From the NCBI GenBank assembly GCA_002490725.1, contig DKUN01000012.1:163965-227964 (forward strand): DNA of 64,000 nucleotides, read 5' to 3'. Source of the stretch: Porphyromonadaceae bacterium UBA7203 (GTDB lineage: Bacteria; Bacteroidota; Bacteroidia; Bacteroidales; Muribaculaceae). Each line of letters begins with the position of its first letter. The first letter of the stretch is position 1. Below are positions 25,210 through 34,442 of this stretch, one piece after another. A program made the position numbers and the translations under genes. Below the pieces are notes generated by a model. It worked only from the letters and a program-made list of their open reading frames with translations, searched no databases and had not been told where the DNA came from.

Positions 25210-25977
25210 TCAGAAGGCCACGCCCAGCGAAATGATGGCGTTGCTGCTCTGGTAGAAAAGCTGGTCGCCCGAATCGTTGTTGGGACCGCCGATAAAGGGA
25301 ACCATACCGCGCTGCCAAGTGAAATTGAGATTAAAGCGCTTGTACCAAACGCCAAGGCCGAGCTGCAGGCCGGCGTCTATGCGCAACATGTCGACGCCGT
25401 CATCGTCGAAGGAGAGATTATCCTCGTAGGTTTCGTTACGGTCGGAATAATCTGCAGGATAAACGAGCGAGGTCTCGGTCTTGATCGAGCCGGCGAAGTC
25501 AAATTCAACGAACATGCCGAGGTGGGCGTCAATCTTGATGTCTTTGGTAACGGGATACTTATAGCCAAAGGTAAAGGGAACGTATTTCACACCATAGGTG
25601 TTAGCGCGCCATTTATAAGTCGACGTGCGGGTGCCTTGGCGGTACTCGGAGGTTTCCTCCTCATGGCAAGCGCCGCCGCGGGTGCCCAGGCCGAGTTCCA
25701 TGCCCCAGTACACATTTGACTTGCCGAAATATTTGTTGAAACCGAACATCAGGTCGAAATTGGCGGTCGAGCTGAAGCCGGCGTCGCCCTCGAAGTCCTT
25801 GAACTCGCTTTTTACCTCCGACATGGCCGGGCCGGTGAGATTATTGGCCGAAAGGCCTGCACGCACGAACCATTCGGTTGCACGTTTATTGTCGGTGAAG
25901 GTGGTTGAGCGCACAATCTGCGAGAAAGCAGGTGCGGTGGCTAACATCATCAGAATGGGAAGAATCAGTTTTTTCAT
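25210..25977 (-). CDS. Outer-membrane beta-barrel protein (porin-like)
   Basis: A 255-residue protein with a signal peptide (MKKLILPILMMLATAPAFS). From residue 35 it consists of amphipathic strands (FVRAGLSANNL, YWGMELGLGTRGG, GVKYVPFTFGYKYPV, IDAHLGMFVEFDFAG, AGLQLGLGVWYKRFNLNFTW) and ends in a C-terminal phenylalanine (NAIISLGVAF), the signal for outer-membrane insertion. It resembles the general outer membrane protein beta-barrel family of Bacteroidetes. Function unknown. Confidence 0.8.
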   Translation of the reverse strand: MKKLILPILMMLATAPAFSQIVRSTTFTDNKRATEWFVRAGLSANNLTGPAMSEVKSEFKDFEGDAGFSSTANFDLMFGFNKYFGKSNVYWGMELGLGTRGGACHEEETSEYRQGTRTSTYKWRANTYGVKYVPFTFGYKYPVTKDIKIDAHLGMFVEFDFAGSIKTETSLVYPADYSDRNETYEDNLSFDDDGVDMLRIDAGLQLGLGVWYKRFNLNFTWQRGMVPFIGGPNNDSGDQLFYQSSNAIISLGVAF

Positions 25978-26028
25978 CTTGACTGGTTTATTATTATGTG
26001 TGGGTAATAGTTTTCAGAAAGTTGCGGA

Positions 26029-26520
26029 TCACTTCTTGTCAACGATGGTCTGGTAAGCGGCGGGATAGACGGTGCGCACCATTTCGAGGTCGGCGTCACT
26101 CTTGCCAAGCGGGCGGAAGTTGACGTATTTTGCGGGAAAACCGGTAACGTAGATGGTCATGATTTTGTTGCTCTTTTCGTTAACGGTCGAGTTGAATATC
26201 GGCTCGATGATAATGTCGGCACCTTCTTTTTTTGCAAAATGATAAAGCGCGCGGTTTTTCATGTTGGTGAATTCCAGTTCGGTAAGCGTGTCGACCGACT
26301 TGATGGGAAATTGCATTTCAAAGTCGGTGCGGGGATTTGAGGGATGAATCATTTCCAGATCGCAGACCTGAGGATTGACAAACACGCGCAGCTCGGGCTG
26401 GCTCATGTGCATTTCCGAATCCTGAAAAATCACCTGACTGCTCTTGTTATCCTGAGCGGCGACATTAAAAGACGAAACCGTCAGGGCGACTGTTGCCAGC
26501 AGAATAGCCTTAAGTTTCAT
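26029..26520 (-). CDS. Secreted protein of unknown function
   Basis: A 163-residue protein with a signal peptide cleaved near residue 22 (MKLKAILLATVALTVSSFNVAAQ). The mature part contains RALYHFAKKEGADIIIEPIF and IYVTGFPAKYVNFRPL, the pattern of a small periplasmic alpha/beta domain in which family members turn a stress or substrate identity into a YbjP/LPP20-like fold; that comparison is weak. No family is assigned. It reads in the same direction as the barrel gene downstream, 51 bases away, and may be co-transcribed with it. Confidence 0.7.
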   Translation of the reverse strand: MKLKAILLATVALTVSSFNVAAQDNKSSQVIFQDSEMHMSQPELRVFVNPQVCDLEMIHPSNPRTDFEMQFPIKSVDTLTELEFTNMKNRALYHFAKKEGADIIIEPIFNSTVNEKSNKIMTIYVTGFPAKYVNFRPLGKSDADLEMVRTVYPAAYQTIVDKK

Positions 26521-26617
26521 AGTGTGTTTCCCTTATACGTGTCGGGCGCAACCTTAGGCGAGAGCCAATCCCATAGACATCTCAGTGATGAATCGAATAA
26601 TAAACATGCGGCATAAT

Positions 26618-26654
26618 AAAAAAAACGTGGGATTACTTCGTTTGCTCATCCCAC
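26618..26654 (-). terminator. Rho-independent terminator of the structured RNA
   Basis: On the minus strand GTGGGAT and ATCCCAC form a 7-bp stem around a 14-base loop, followed by G and eight T residues (26625-26618). Confidence 0.8.
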
Positions 26655-26923
26655 CCTTTGGGCTCTCGCATTGCCTTCGACAGGGGATAAGCAACGCCAG
26701 TCAGCCCACGTAAGATATGTAATGACTCTCGCCATGACACAGCATACCGCATCGCACGATATAATGCCATAGTGAGTCGTCGGTCATTTACATAACCCAC
26801 CGGACGCTTTTGCTGCTTCTCTTCACTGTCTAAAGAATTTGCGAGATTCAAAGGATTGAAGAAGAACGCTTGAAATCGTCTTTAGTAATATGTCACCCGC
26901 CCACCCTCTTTAGGGCTGACAGG
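26618..26923 (-). ncRNA. Structured non-coding RNA, copy 1
   Basis: A gene of about 306 bases with an ideal promoter, no credible coding sequence and a terminator. Two elements recur in the RNA at 57555-57827: a hairpin with loop CTCGCAA (26835-26849, stem GAAT/ATTC) and a 3' domain (GGGCT/AGCCC outer stem, TTGC/GCAA inner stem, with TGCGAG at 26665-26670 between them). The loop CTCGCA is complementary to TGCGAG, so a long-range pseudoknot is possible. A 12-base segment at the 5' end (26913-26924) can also pair, with one mismatch, with 26696-26707, which would compete with the outer stem. It is not tmRNA, RNase P RNA or SRP RNA by motif. It might be an already catalogued Bacteroidales RNA family. 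Confidence 0.7.
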
Positions 26924-26927
26924 CGTG

Positions 26928-26959
26928 CAAATTTAACTATTTTTTTTGATTTTCACAAA
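26928..26959 (-). promoter_or_regulatory. Bacteroidetes promoter, TTTG-N20-TAAATTTG
   Basis: Minus strand: TTTG at 26959-26956, a 20-base spacer and TAAATTTG at 26935-26928. One of the best promoter matches in the window, and it drives the structured RNA rather than a protein gene. Confidence 0.8.
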
Positions 26960-27040
26960 ATACCTTAATTTCCACGCACTAAGCGCGGTGAGTTTATGAT
27001 AATTTTAGAATAATATCCTCTATCTGTTTTCAGTTTTTCG

Positions 27041-27048
27041 TATCTTTG
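27041..27048 (+). promoter_or_regulatory. -7 promoter element of pfkA, TATCTTTG
   Basis: Exact TAnnTTTG match 31 bases before the pfkA ATG; the -33 element is not clear. Confidence 0.6.
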
Positions 27049-27079
27049 CAGTGATTTTTCCAAAACACAACAAAAAATT

Positions 27080-28060
<981 letters not shown>

Positions 28061-28136
28061 GCGGCCGGCGGCTCCATCCCCCTCGCTCACCGCTTTTCTT
28101 AACGATTATTACTAACCTATATAACTTTCAAACAAA

Positions 28137-28754
28137 GTGAATTCACTCGAACAGATCAGCTATGCGCTCGGCATGAGCATGGCTAACAACTTCCGCTCGT
28201 CGGGCATCAAGGAACTCGACGTCAAAAAATTCAGCGAAGGCCTCGACGCCGCATTCAACGGCGGCGAACTCGCCATGACCTACGATGAAGCCAAGGCCAC
28301 TATCCAGAACTTCTTCAAAGCAATGGAAGAGGAAATGCAGGCTGCCGCCGAAGCCGCCTCAAAGGTCAATGCCGAAGCCGGCAAGAGCTATCTCGAAACC
28401 AACGGCAAGCGCCCCGAAATCGTGACCACCCCGAGCGGCCTGCAATATGAAGTCATCACCGAAGGCAAAGGCCCGAAACCCGCAGCGACCGACCGCGTGA
28501 AAGTTCACTACACCGGCCGCCTGATCGACGGCACCGTGTTCGACAGCTCGGTTGAGCGCGGCGAACCCGCCACTTTCGGCGTCACTCAGGTGATTCCCGG
28601 CTGGGTCGAAGCGCTCCAGCTCATGCCCGAAGGCTCGAAATGGCGCCTCCACATTCCGTCGGAACTCGCCTATGGTCCCCAGGGTGCGGGCGGCGTAATC
28701 GGCCCCAACTCAACCCTGATTTTCGACGTTGAGCTCCTTGAGGTTATCAAATAA
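28137..28754 (+). CDS. FKBP-type peptidyl-prolyl cis-trans isomerase
   Basis: A 205-residue protein with an N-terminal FKBP_N dimerisation region (residues 1-95, QISYALGMSMANNF and a helical linker) and a C-terminal FKBP domain (residues 100-205: VKVHYTGRLIDGTVFDSSVERGEPATFGV, VIPGWVEALQLMPEGSKW, IPSELAYG, LIFDVELLEV). Active-site residues of FKBP enzymes are present (Tyr, Phe-Asp, Val-Ile, Trp, Tyr). No signal peptide is seen, so it is like cytosolic FklB. The start is GTG. Confidence 0.94.
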   Translation: MNSLEQISYALGMSMANNFRSSGIKELDVKKFSEGLDAAFNGGELAMTYDEAKATIQNFFKAMEEEMQAAAEAASKVNAEAGKSYLETNGKRPEIVTTPSGLQYEVITEGKGPKPAATDRVKVHYTGRLIDGTVFDSSVERGEPATFGVTQVIPGWVEALQLMPEGSKWRLHIPSELAYGPQGAGGVIGPNSTLIFDVELLEVIK

Positions 28755-28778
28755 AACAGTTCACCATTCATTAACGCG

Positions 28779-29690
28779 ATGAAATTGAAACTCATAATGG
28801 TCCTGGCCGCCGCTGCCGGCCTGACCGCATGCAACCGTGCTCCGCAGCCGGCTAACTTCGAGCAGTTCTACACCGAACGCCTCGAAGCCGCCACCACCCT
28901 TCAGGACTCGATTACCGCCATCGACGGCAGCTTCCTGGGCGGCTACTTTGCCGCCCAGACTCCCCGCATGGTCGGCCCGAACGCCAACCGCAACGAAATT
29001 CTGCGCGGCATGCGCGCCGTAATGTGTGCCGACACAGCCGACAATGAATACATCATGGGCATCCGCATGGGCTTAGCCGTGTTTGAGGTCTACCAGCATG
29101 TAGCAAAAGCCGGCGACGTGTCGAAAGAGCAATTTATCAGCACCCTGAGCCGGGCCTTCCACCTCGACAGCATCACCCCCGACCAGCTCGAAAAGCTCCA
29201 GCCCCTGTTCCAGCAAATGTATACCGAGGTCGACGAAGTAGTGCGTAAGCGCGAAGAGCAGGTCATATACGACACCCCCCGAGCCCGCAGCAACCGCGAC
29301 ATGGCCGACCGGGTTGCTCAGAAACTCATGTCTGACCCCGCCTACAAACCCGTCGGCAACGACGGCCTGCTGGCCAAAGTGACCGCCGAGGGCGACGGCG
29401 AGGTAATCAACCCCAACTCACGCATCAAGGTAACCATCACCGAGCGTCGCTGCGACACCCTCGAACCCGTGCGCCGCTTAGTCAAGGCAATTCTCATTGC
29501 CGGCAACACGCGCAACAATGTGCTCCAGTCGGTTATCCCCTTCATGTCGCTCGGCGAGACGGCTGAATTCTTCGTTCCTTACACCCTGGCCTACGGCGTC
29601 AAAGGCAACGACGCCATCGGCGTAGGACCCTGCGAGAGCCTCATCGCCGAGGTTACCGTCGAGCCCTATGACCCGGCCGAAGAAAAATAA
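28779..29690 (+). CDS. FKBP-like lipoprotein with degenerate isomerase domain
   Basis: A 303-residue protein with a lipobox (GLTACN, Cys18), so it is lipid-anchored in the envelope. Residues 30-150 resemble the helical FKBP_N region. The C-terminal part (SRIKVTITERRCDTLEP ... NNVLQSVIPFMSLGETAEFFVPYTLAYGVKG ... SLIAEVTVE) follows the FKBP order of elements (VIP, SLGE, PYTLAYG), but the FDSS motif is missing. It lies 24 bases after the intact FKBP gene and probably arose by duplication. A chaperone-like role without isomerase activity is inferred. Confidence 0.75.
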   Translation: MKLKLIMVLAAAAGLTACNRAPQPANFEQFYTERLEAATTLQDSITAIDGSFLGGYFAAQTPRMVGPNANRNEILRGMRAVMCADTADNEYIMGIRMGLAVFEVYQHVAKAGDVSKEQFISTLSRAFHLDSITPDQLEKLQPLFQQMYTEVDEVVRKREEQVIYDTPRARSNRDMADRVAQKLMSDPAYKPVGNDGLLAKVTAEGDGEVINPNSRIKVTITERRCDTLEPVRRLVKAILIAGNTRNNVLQSVIPFMSLGETAEFFVPYTLAYGVKGNDAIGVGPCESLIAEVTVEPYDPAEEK

Positions 29691-29693
29691 TCC

Positions 29694-30992
29694 ATGGACA
29701 TTGACCCACTATCTGCGGGGCAGATAATAGCCCTGATCGCTGCCGCTTTCGGACTGATTTTTTCAGGTTTCGTCAGCGGCAGCGAAATCGCATTTTTTTC
29801 GCTGACGCGCCAGACCCTCGACGAAGCCGACGAAGCCGACGGCCCCGAGCGCAACACTCCGGTCAGAATCCTGCTCAAGCAACCCGAACGGCTGTTGGCC
29901 ACCATCCTGATTGCCAACAACATGGTCAACATAGCCATAGTAGTGTTGACCAACTATGGCCTCGGACCCCTCTTCAAGGGCATGCCTGAAGTTTTGAGCT
30001 TCATTCTCCAGACCGTTCTGCTCACGTTCCTGATTCTGCTGTTCGGCGAAATCATTCCCAAACTCTACTCCCAGACCCGTCCGCTCGCCTGGGCGCGCGC
30101 AACCGCCGGCTCATGGCGCACGCTCGTGGCCCTGCTCCGTCCGTTCAGCGCCCTGCTGGTGCGCAGCTCGTCGATTGTGCACCGCGTAGTGGAAAAGAAA
30201 CCGCAAAACATCTCGGCCGACGAACTCTCGCAGGCGCTTGAACTGACCGACGTCGAAAAGCGCGACGACTCGCGCCTGCTCCAGGAGATTCTGCGCTTCG
30301 GCGACACAACGGCCTCCGAAGTCATGACTCCGCGCGTCGACATAACCGCCATCGATGTCGAATCGACATTCGAGCAGGTAATGGAAGTGGTGCTCGACTC
30401 GGGCTACGCGCGAATTCCCGTCTACGAGTCGACCCACGACAACATCAAGGGCATACTCTACTCGCGCGACCTGCTCCCCTATGTAGACCACCGGGCGCCG
30501 TCGTTCCGCTGGCAGAGCCTGCTGCGCGAGCCCTATTTCGTGCCCGAATCGCGCATGATCGACGACCTGCTCGAAGACTTCCGCCGGCGCAAGGTCCACA
30601 TGGCCATCGTGGTCGACGAATTCGGCGGTACCCGGGGCGTGGTCACTCTCGAAGATGTGCTCGAAGAAATAGTCGGCGATATCGACGACGAGTATGACGA
30701 AACCGAAAAAACCTACCAGCGCCTGCCCGACGACACATATATATTCGAAGGCAAGACCCTGCTCAACGACTTTTTCCGCATTACCGAACAGGAAGACGAA
30801 GCCGAGCAACTCTACGGCCCCGTGATTGAAGACTGCGAAACCCTCGCCGGCATGCTGCTCGCCATCAAGGGCGACTTTCCGCGCGAAAAGGAAAGCATCG
30901 TCTACGGCCGGTGTCGATTCCTGATTCTCGACATCACCAACCACCGCATTGTAAGCGTCAGGGTAAAGGTGATGCCCGAAGTGCAGCAATGA
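29694..30992 (+). CDS. gldE: GldE/CorC-family CBS-domain membrane protein
   Basis: A 432-residue protein with an N-terminal DUF21/CNNM membrane domain (helices near residues 8-30, 70-90, 98-120), two CBS domains (residues 205-330, SEVMTPRVDITAIDV ... VDEFGGTRGVVTLEDVLEEIVGDI) and a C-terminal CorC_HlyC domain. The family includes magnesium/cobalt efflux proteins, and in Bacteroidetes GldE is a gliding/type IX secretion accessory. The identification as GldE rests on the next gene, a GldD homologue, joined by a 4-base overlap, as in flavobacteria. It starts 4 bases after the FKBP-like gene. Confidence 0.85.
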   Translation: MDIDPLSAGQIIALIAAAFGLIFSGFVSGSEIAFFSLTRQTLDEADEADGPERNTPVRILLKQPERLLATILIANNMVNIAIVVLTNYGLGPLFKGMPEVLSFILQTVLLTFLILLFGEIIPKLYSQTRPLAWARATAGSWRTLVALLRPFSALLVRSSSIVHRVVEKKPQNISADELSQALELTDVEKRDDSRLLQEILRFGDTTASEVMTPRVDITAIDVESTFEQVMEVVLDSGYARIPVYESTHDNIKGILYSRDLLPYVDHRAPSFRWQSLLREPYFVPESRMIDDLLEDFRRRKVHMAIVVDEFGGTRGVVTLEDVLEEIVGDIDDEYDETEKTYQRLPDDTYIFEGKTLLNDFFRITEQEDEAEQLYGPVIEDCETLAGMLLAIKGDFPREKESIVYGRCRFLILDITNHRIVSVRVKVMPEVQQ

Positions 30993-31555
30993 AAACCGCA
31001 GGCACAGCCATAGCCGCCATGATGCTCGCGCTTGTCGGCGCCTCGAGTGCATGCACCGGCGCCGACGGTGACGCAGCCGTGCCCCGCATGCGCGCCTGGC
31101 CGCGCCCCGTGCTCTACCCCGCAACCTACCGCACCGAACCGCTCCCCCTCGGCCCCGACTCCATTGCCGTCAACGCCTCGGCCACGGTTGAGTGCATCTC
31201 GCCCGAGTGGTTCAACATCGTTTATCCGGCCTATGGAATTACGGTCAACTGCACGCTGACCGCCGTCAGGCCGTCGGACGCCAGCGCCGTCGTGGCCAAC
31301 CGCATGGAGCGCATGGCACGCAACCTCGGCGACCACCGGGCCGACATTGCCCGCAGCGGCGAAATGACCCTGATAGTAGCCCCCACAGCGCTCCATACAC
31401 CGGTGCAGTTTCTTGCCACCGACTCGGCCACCTATGTGCTGTCGGGCGTAGCCGTCACCTCGCTGGCCGCCAATGCGCCGGCCGACTCCGTGGCCCCGGT
31501 AATCGACGCCATAGCCCTCGACATAACCCGAATGATTCAGCCAACCTCTCCATGA
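30989..31555 (+). CDS. gldD: GldD-like lipoprotein
   Basis: A 188-residue protein with a signal peptide and a probable lipid-anchored cysteine near residue 22 (the lipobox SSAC is imperfect). The mature part follows GldD: an early PRMRAWPRPVLYP, then SPEWFNIVYPAYGITVNCTL, and a C-terminal block TPVQFLATDSATYVLSGVAV with DSVAPVIDAIALDITRMI. GldD is required for gliding in Flavobacterium and is linked to type IX secretion. It overlaps gldE by 4 bases and the phosphopantetheinyl transferase by 4 bases, so the three are one unit. Confidence 0.75.
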   Translation: MKTAGTAIAAMMLALVGASSACTGADGDAAVPRMRAWPRPVLYPATYRTEPLPLGPDSIAVNASATVECISPEWFNIVYPAYGITVNCTLTAVRPSDASAVVANRMERMARNLGDHRADIARSGEMTLIVAPTALHTPVQFLATDSATYVLSGVAVTSLAANAPADSVAPVIDAIALDITRMIQPTSP

Positions 31556-32025
31556 ACGTCTACGTTACTTCCGGAGGCCGCGCCGGCGTTGCAGGCCTCA
31601 TAGCCCGCACTCTCGGGCCTGACGTGCGCCTGCTCCATGACCCCGACGGCGCCCCGATGCTCAGCGGCTCGCCACTCCATATCTCCATTTCCCACAGCCG
31701 CGACTTCGCCGCCATAGCCCTCCACCCTTCGCTGCGCATCGGAATCGACATCGAGCAGCCGCGACCCGAACAGCTGCGCCGCGTAACAGCCAAATTCCTG
31801 ACCGAAAAGGAATTGCCGCTATGGAACGACCGCCTGCTTGCAGCCTGGACGTGCAAGGAAGCCGTCTACAAAGCCGCCGGAGTGCGCAACCTTGCCCTCG
31901 GCGCAATTGACCTTACCAACCCCGGAATCGCCTCCATCCCCGACGGCCGGCGCTTTCTGCTAAACATAACCGAAACTCCGGCCTATACCCTCACCTCCGC
32001 CATTCCCCTCGATGCAGACCATTGA
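31552..32025 (+). CDS. 4'-phosphopantetheinyl transferase
   Basis: A 157-residue protein with the Sfp-type motifs ISISHSRDFAAIAL, IGIDIEQPR (metal-binding GxDxE) and AAWTCKEAVYKAAG (W-x-x-KEA). These enzymes attach the 4'-phosphopantetheine arm to carrier proteins of fatty acid, polyketide or peptide synthesis. The short length is closer to compact AcpS-like Sfp homologues than to full-length Sfp (about 220). A longer start upstream would overlap gldD and is rejected. Confidence 0.88.
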   Translation: MNVYVTSGGRAGVAGLIARTLGPDVRLLHDPDGAPMLSGSPLHISISHSRDFAAIALHPSLRIGIDIEQPRPEQLRRVTAKFLTEKELPLWNDRLLAAWTCKEAVYKAAGVRNLALGAIDLTNPGIASIPDGRRFLLNITETPAYTLTSAIPLDADH

Positions 32026-32248
32026 ACAACAGATTGCCGATTTAGACGCCGCGCTCAACGCCGACCCTGCCGACGCCGACGCCCTGTTCCGCCGCGGCTC
32101 GCTCCACTGGCGCCTGAACCATCGCGCCCAAGCCCTGACCGACCTCAACCGCGCCGCCGCGCTCGACCCTGCCGGCCCCGCCCCGGCCGCCGTAGCCCAC
32201 CTCAACGCCATCCTCGCCTTCACCGCCCCCGACCTCTACAATCCCTGA
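32012..32248 (+). CDS. Small TPR protein
   Basis: A 78-residue protein with two TPR-like helices pairs (ADADALFRRGSLHWRLNHRAQALTDLNRAAALDP). It overlaps the phosphopantetheinyl transferase by 14 bases, so it is part of that unit. No signal peptide. It could bind a partner of the same operon, but this is inference. Confidence 0.7.
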   Translation: MQTIEQQIADLDAALNADPADADALFRRGSLHWRLNHRAQALTDLNRAAALDPAGPAPAAVAHLNAILAFTAPDLYNP

Positions 32249-32313
32249 CAAAGAGCTTTGGGGTTTATTAACTTTATTTAACGCATCGGGGGGGGTAATT
32301 CTTAATTTATGTG

Positions 32314-32321
32314 TAAATTTG
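32314..32321 (+). promoter_or_regulatory. -7 promoter element of the envelope caspase operon, TAAATTTG
   Basis: Exact TAnnTTTG match 39 bases before the ATG at 32361. No good -33 element was found at the expected spacing. Confidence 0.6.
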
Positions 32322-32360
32322 CACCGCGTATGCCTATAACACACCTACGCAGTGCAGCAC

Positions 32361-34433
32361 ATGAACCTCCGTTACCGCTTAATTTCTTTTTCAATCATCG
32401 CATTTTCAGCCTGTTGTCTAAGCCGTTCATACTCTGAGGTGAAGATCGAAAAGATTATGACCTATAAACAGACGGTCAAACCCGAGCTATTCGACAATTA
32501 CAGGTTTGCAACTTACTTTTCGAGCGACAAAACCGCCTATAATCTTCGCGGATTCGAACTTGCTCGCCCCGGCGGCAAGATTCTGAGCATCAAGGTAAAT
32601 CCGGCCGGCTACTCCTATGCCCTGCTCCACGGCAAGGGCGAGAAAACCAAGGTCAGCGTCTATCCTATAAACGGCGACAACAGCGACCGGCGCGAAATCC
32701 GCGGTCTGACTTCGCCATCAGCTATAGCCTATACGGCCGACAGCCGCAAACTCATCGTGGCCGACGGCGGCGCCCTGCTGTTTTTCGACTCCAAGACCCT
32801 CGAGCCCACCGGCGAACGCTTCGAGGCCGCCGGACACCCCAAAGAACTGGCCGTGAGTCCCAACGGCTATTTCATTGCGTCGCTGACCGACGACCGCGCC
32901 GACATTATCAACGCCACGACCGGCGCCATGCGAACTTCGCTGCCGGCCTCGGGTGCCGAAAGCGTGGCCTTTACCGGCTCGGGCTCGAAAATGGGCCTGC
33001 TCACGTCAGGCGGCGCGCTGACGGTCTACAACACCTCTGACTTCATGGCCGAAAGCTCAACGGGCGGTCTGGGCAACACGCGCTCGCTGTTTTTCCATCC
33101 CGACGAAAACTATGCCGGAATGGTCAGCGACGGCAACCGTATTCAGTTCGTGAACCTATTTGACGCCGGCGACCGTCCCGTAGTCTACGAGTCAGGTGTC
33201 GGCGGCGCGCGCTTTCTGCGCGACGGCAAAGACAACATCTACCTGGCCGACTTTACCGACACCGCTCTGCGCTACCGACTCGTAAGCGGCTTCACGCCCA
33301 ACTACTCCAACCTGTTGAACCGGATGGTCGAGGAGCGCATGAACGAATGGATGAAGATGAGACCCGGCGAAACGGAACTCGAGTATCGCGAGCGTGTCAA
33401 CGAGGAGTCGATCAGGCAGCAGCGCATCAGGTTCAACAACGAGGCCGCCACCGAACTGGCGCTCACTGCCGGCCTGGGCAACTTCGGCGAGGCTGTGCTG
33501 GGGCGCTACAACCCCGAGAACGGCACCCTGATTATTTCGCTCCCCGGGCTGCCCGACATCTATCTGACAGTGCCGCCCGAGGATATGGCCGGGTTCGGCG
33601 ACGGCAATAACCTGCAATATTCCGAACCGGTCTATACGATAACGCCGGCCAACACGTTCGAGCTGCTCTACGTGTCGGTGTTCAACCCCACTAACGGCAA
33701 GACTTACGTTTTCGACAATCTCGAGAATCAGAATCTCGACTTCCTGGCGCTATCGGACGGCTTCGTGTCGCTCGACCTGATTATGCAGTCGTCGCGCGAG
33801 GACGTTGAACTCAAAAGCATCAAGGACCGCATTATGGAAGAGGCCCGTCAGAAGAATCTGCTGTCGGACCACACTACCATCAACGTCGAGTCACACATCG
33901 AGCAGGCCGTTGACGCCACAGGCAAGCGCGTGCGCAACTATCACGTCAACTTTGCCTATCAGGTCAGCGAGGAGGGCTCGGCCAAGGAAGACTTCGCCCC
34001 CGGCCGCTACCGCACGTCCGACTCACACGCCGCCGCCTCGATGCTCCGGATTATCGGCCGGGCATTCCGATCGGAATTTGCCGGCTATCTGAAGTCGGGC
34101 AAGGGCCTCATAATTGAAATCACCGGCAGCGCCGACGCCCTGCCCATCAACGGCTCGATAGCCTACGACGGCTCGCTGGGCGAGTTTACCGACGAGCCGT
34201 GCTATATCGACGGCTCGCTGACCACTATGACCGTGACGCCGCAGTCAGGCATGAAAACCAACGAGCAACTCGCGTTCATGCGTGCCCGCGCCGTTCAGGA
34301 CGAACTCGAACGACTGGTTCCCGACATCTCCACAATGGACGTTACCTATCGCCACAACATCGAGGTTTCGAAAGAAAAGGGCGCCCGTTTCCGCCGCATA
34401 GCCGTTTCGCTCATATTCATTGACGCATTCTGA
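32361..34433 (+). CDS. Exported beta-propeller protein with OmpA-like C terminus
   Basis: A 690-residue protein with a signal peptide; a cysteine pair near residue 18 (FSACC) may be a lipobox. Residues 50-300 contain WD40/YVTN-like repeats (SPSAIAYTADSRKLIVADGG, PKELAVSPNGYFIASLTDD, NTRSLFFHPDENYAGMVSD). Residues 310-470 are a mixed region, and the last 150 residues look like an OmpA peptidoglycan-binding domain with an insertion (GKGLIIEITGSAD ... NEQLAFMRARAVQDELERL ... RRIAVSL). The ATG at 32361 is preferred to a GTG three codons upstream. It is the first of seven same-strand envelope genes, 9 bases before the caspase gene. It may anchor a complex to the wall. Confidence 0.75.
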   Translation: MNLRYRLISFSIIAFSACCLSRSYSEVKIEKIMTYKQTVKPELFDNYRFATYFSSDKTAYNLRGFELARPGGKILSIKVNPAGYSYALLHGKGEKTKVSVYPINGDNSDRREIRGLTSPSAIAYTADSRKLIVADGGALLFFDSKTLEPTGERFEAAGHPKELAVSPNGYFIASLTDDRADIINATTGAMRTSLPASGAESVAFTGSGSKMGLLTSGGALTVYNTSDFMAESSTGGLGNTRSLFFHPDENYAGMVSDGNRIQFVNLFDAGDRPVVYESGVGGARFLRDGKDNIYLADFTDTALRYRLVSGFTPNYSNLLNRMVEERMNEWMKMRPGETELEYRERVNEESIRQQRIRFNNEAATELALTAGLGNFGEAVLGRYNPENGTLIISLPGLPDIYLTVPPEDMAGFGDGNNLQYSEPVYTITPANTFELLYVSVFNPTNGKTYVFDNLENQNLDFLALSDGFVSLDLIMQSSREDVELKSIKDRIMEEARQKNLLSDHTTINVESHIEQAVDATGKRVRNYHVNFAYQVSEEGSAKEDFAPGRYRTSDSHAAASMLRIIGRAFRSEFAGYLKSGKGLIIEITGSADALPINGSIAYDGSLGEFTDEPCYIDGSLTTMTVTPQSGMKTNEQLAFMRARAVQDELERLVPDISTMDVTYRHNIEVSKEKGARFRRIAVSLIFIDAF

Positions 34434-34442
34434 TTCTGAAAA

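Noticed and set aside
26633..26851. A 72-residue minus-strand reading frame inside the structured RNA
   Set aside because: It needs a TTG start, ends inside the terminator hairpin, and the same region aligns with the second RNA copy at the nucleotide level without keeping a frame.
32288..32296. Run of G residues before the caspase operon promoter
   Set aside because: It might be a phase-variable tract, but it lies outside the -7/-33 spacing window and a single sequence cannot show length variation.
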